DNA of 64,000 bases from an uncultured Candidatus Melainabacteria bacterium (GTDB taxonomy: Bacteria > Cyanobacteriota > Vampirovibrionia > Gastranaerophilales > Gastranaerophilaceae). The stretch is from NCBI GenBank assembly GCA_934754655.1, contig CAKVIC010000008.1, positions 1-64,000 on the forward strand. Reading direction: 5' to 3'. Both the position numbers and the translations under genes were made by a program. The notes beneath the pieces were generated by a model. It ran no database searches and was not told the origin of the DNA. It saw only the letters and a list, made by a program, of their open reading frames with translations. Position 1 is the first letter of the stretch; every line of letters starts with the position of its first letter. Positions 63,108 through 64,000 of the stretch are shown here, one piece after another.

Positions 63108-63145
63108 AATGTTAAACAATTGTAACGATTTTTGTTAATAGTGAA
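63108..63145. repeat. 38-bp direct repeat copy A
   Basis: Matches 63963-64000 at 36 of 38 positions, including the identical core TTGTAACGATTTTTGTTAAT. It lies upstream of the frameshifted glycine-rich gene and may be a shared promoter or integration site. Confidence 0.85.
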
Positions 63146-63215
63146 ATTTTTGTTTCAAAAAAACTTTATAAATATATAGTGTAGGTTTCATGCTTGAAAT
63201 CAGGAAAAAGTAGTA

Positions 63216-63492
63216 ATGATATTTAACCGCAAGAGCTTTAACAAGAACTCCTAAATTAGGTGTTTTAGCTCTTGGCGCAGTTGAAGGTATTGATGTTTTA
63301 TCAGATGGCGCAAATGGAGAAAACATTTTTGAAGCAACCGCAAAATCTGCAACAAATCTTTTAGGGTCAATTACTTTATCAGGTTATTGTGGTGCAATTG
63401 GTTCAAAAATGTTTGGTGTTACCGGTTCTATGTTAGGTACAGGTATTGGAAATCTAGCAAATAACAAACTAAATAATATACTATTTGGTTAA
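63216..63492 (+). pseudogene. Frameshifted glycine-rich small protein gene
   Basis: A translatable frame from 63220 to the stop at 63490-63492 encodes about 90 residues (TARALTRTPKLGVLALGAVEGID at the start, condensed as RTPKLGVLALG), then a hydrophobic, GxxxG-rich end (GAIGSKMFGVTGSMLG). It lacks its own start. The ATG at 63216, with AGGA upstream, is in another frame; removing one T from the TTT at 63222-63224 would join them. Directly upstream in the same frame are TAG TAA TGA (63211-63219). It could be a decayed gene, a 5'-truncated fragment or a sequencing error. Confidence 0.5.
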
Positions 63493-63815
63493 TTTTTATA
63501 ATTTTTTATATAGTTATATGTTGATTCAAAAGCTTTGTTACTATCATGATCAACCCATTTTCGTATTGCATTCATTGTGTCTAAAGCGTCTTGTATTGAT
63601 ATTTCATTCCATATAACACAATCAGTTATTCTTTCTAGCCACCAAGAGGTGATATTTCCATAATCCTTAGACATCTCTTCAGCCATTTTATAAAACTCTT
63701 GATTGACTTTTTTGAACGCTAATTGATTATTAGAAATGCTAGTATGCTCGCTGACGTTGCGTTTTGCGCTGTACATGTTTTGATTTTTTATTGCAGGATT
63801 AAATCCAATTCTCAT
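63489..63815 (-). CDS. Small protein of unknown function
   Basis: A 108-aa protein starting MRIGFNPAIKNQNMYSAKR. The ATG at 63815 has GAGGGGTG upstream, so I reject the longer frame from 63845. The first 40 residues are polar and probably disordered; the rest is helical, with two Trp in ITSWWLERI. No signal peptide. It converges on the frameshifted gene, with stops overlapping. Not recognised. Confidence 0.7.
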   Translation of the reverse strand: MRIGFNPAIKNQNMYSAKRNVSEHTSISNNQLAFKKVNQEFYKMAEEMSKDYGNITSWWLERITDCVIWNEISIQDALDTMNAIRKWVDHDSNKAFESTYNYIKNYKN

Positions 63816-63907
63816 TAATACACCCCTCGTTTGTTTTTTTAACACAAAAATTATAGCATAAAATAATTATAATAAATAGCTTGTTTGAATAGTGCAAAAG
63901 CCAACGC

Positions 63908-63940
63908 ATGTGAGATGCTGAAACAAGTTCAGCATGACAA
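63908..63940. repeat. REP-like palindrome
   Basis: ATGCTGAA (63915-63922), ACAAG, TTCAGCAT (63928-63935) form an 8-bp perfect stem within GTGAGATGCTG...AGCATGACAA. Very similar palindromes of the form TGAGATnCTGAA...TTCAGnATGAC are known as dispersed repeats in several bacterial groups. Only one copy is in the window. Confidence 0.65.
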
Positions 63941-63962
63941 ATTGTTTTATTTTAAGTCCGCG

Positions 63963-64000
63963 AATGTTAAGCATTTGTAACGATTTTTGTTAATAGTGAA
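63963..64000. repeat. 38-bp direct repeat copy B
   Basis: The window's last 38 bases match 63108-63145 with two differences. The repeat may run on past the window edge, so a second copy of the small-gene unit may follow. Confidence 0.85.

Noticed and set aside
63216..63254. Programmed frameshifting in the glycine-rich gene
   Set aside because: The shift would have to occur two codons after the start, and there is no recognisable slippery site plus stimulator, so mutation or sequence error is more likely.
1..64000. CRISPR arrays, complete insertion sequences, prophage modules
   Set aside because: No regularly spaced repeats, Cas genes, transposases or phage structural genes are visible; the repeats found are pairs or single elements.

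Overview
The window looks like a chromosomal segment from a non-photosynthetic relative of cyanobacteria, most likely a gut-type, fermentative, Gram-negative Vampirovibrionia/Melainabacteria (Gastranaerophilales-like) bacterium. The sequence is strongly AT-rich. It carries an RpaB-like OmpR regulator close to the cyanobacterial family. It has atpD-atpC as a separate two-gene ATP synthase unit, as in cyanobacteria, and a rplQ-truA-rplM-rpsI gene order. It has [FeFe]-hydrogenases with HydF and HydG, Rex and AdhE (anaerobic fermentation), and KdsD and AsmA-type genes (outer membrane). No photosynthesis or respiratory-chain genes are seen. The taxonomic call is an inference from gene content and order, not from a phylogeny.

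Layout. 1-444: tRNA-His, with a duplicated tRNA 3' end plus terminator and a rod-like hairpin between the copies. 445-8336: aroE, glmU, a flavin-reductase/rubredoxin fusion, a small Asn/Ser-rich protein, the hydrogenase-maturation block (TM1266-type regulator, hydG, hydF), a membrane-anchored Hsp20-like protein and proC. 8456-16254: rpmH, a phosphoesterase, two related glycosyltransferases (one fused to a methyltransferase), an M16 peptidase, prs and a ComF-like gene. 16474-25757: a fermentative redox island on the plus strand (adhE, rex, 2Fe-2S protein, sensory HydS-type hydrogenase with PAS, SpoIIE/PP2C-type phosphatase, second 2Fe-2S protein, catalytic [FeFe]-hydrogenase, Fe-alcohol dehydrogenase), closed by a strong terminator. 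25833-39804: housekeeping genes (miaA, queE, dnaJ-like, mnmE, recN, tgt, ndk, atpDC, kdsD, lepA). 39872-43612: a giant AsmA-like protein. 43945-49150: the infA to rpsI translation operon, interrupted by a MITE-like insert and a structured rpsD leader. 49231-57000: a long minus-strand run (unknown 531-aa protein, ruvX, DUF1292, an ATPase-less triple Clp-N protein, tilS, hpt, fprA, rubredoxin, TPR). 57127-63020: a signalling block (RpaB, pentapeptide repeats, two LuxR-type response regulators, TPR, GAF-HD-GYP) with no histidine kinase in view. 63100-64000: short repeats, a frameshifted glycine-rich gene, a small hypothetical gene and a REP-like palindrome.

How it fits together. AdhE, Fe-ADH and the hydrogenase dispose of reductant as ethanol and H2. 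Rex senses NADH/NAD+, and HydS-PAS with the phosphatase probably senses H2 or redox state. HydG, HydF and the TM1266-type regulator, about 10 kb away, support H-cluster assembly; HydE is not in this window. The Hrb-like protein, rubredoxin and FprA form a plausible O2/NO-scavenging chain protecting the oxygen-sensitive hydrogenases. The most interesting leads are the HydS/phosphatase module next to Rex and AdhE, the operator-like inverted sequences around the adhE promoter, the MITE-like and hairpin elements, the triple Clp-N protein, and the frameshifted glycine-rich gene at the right end.
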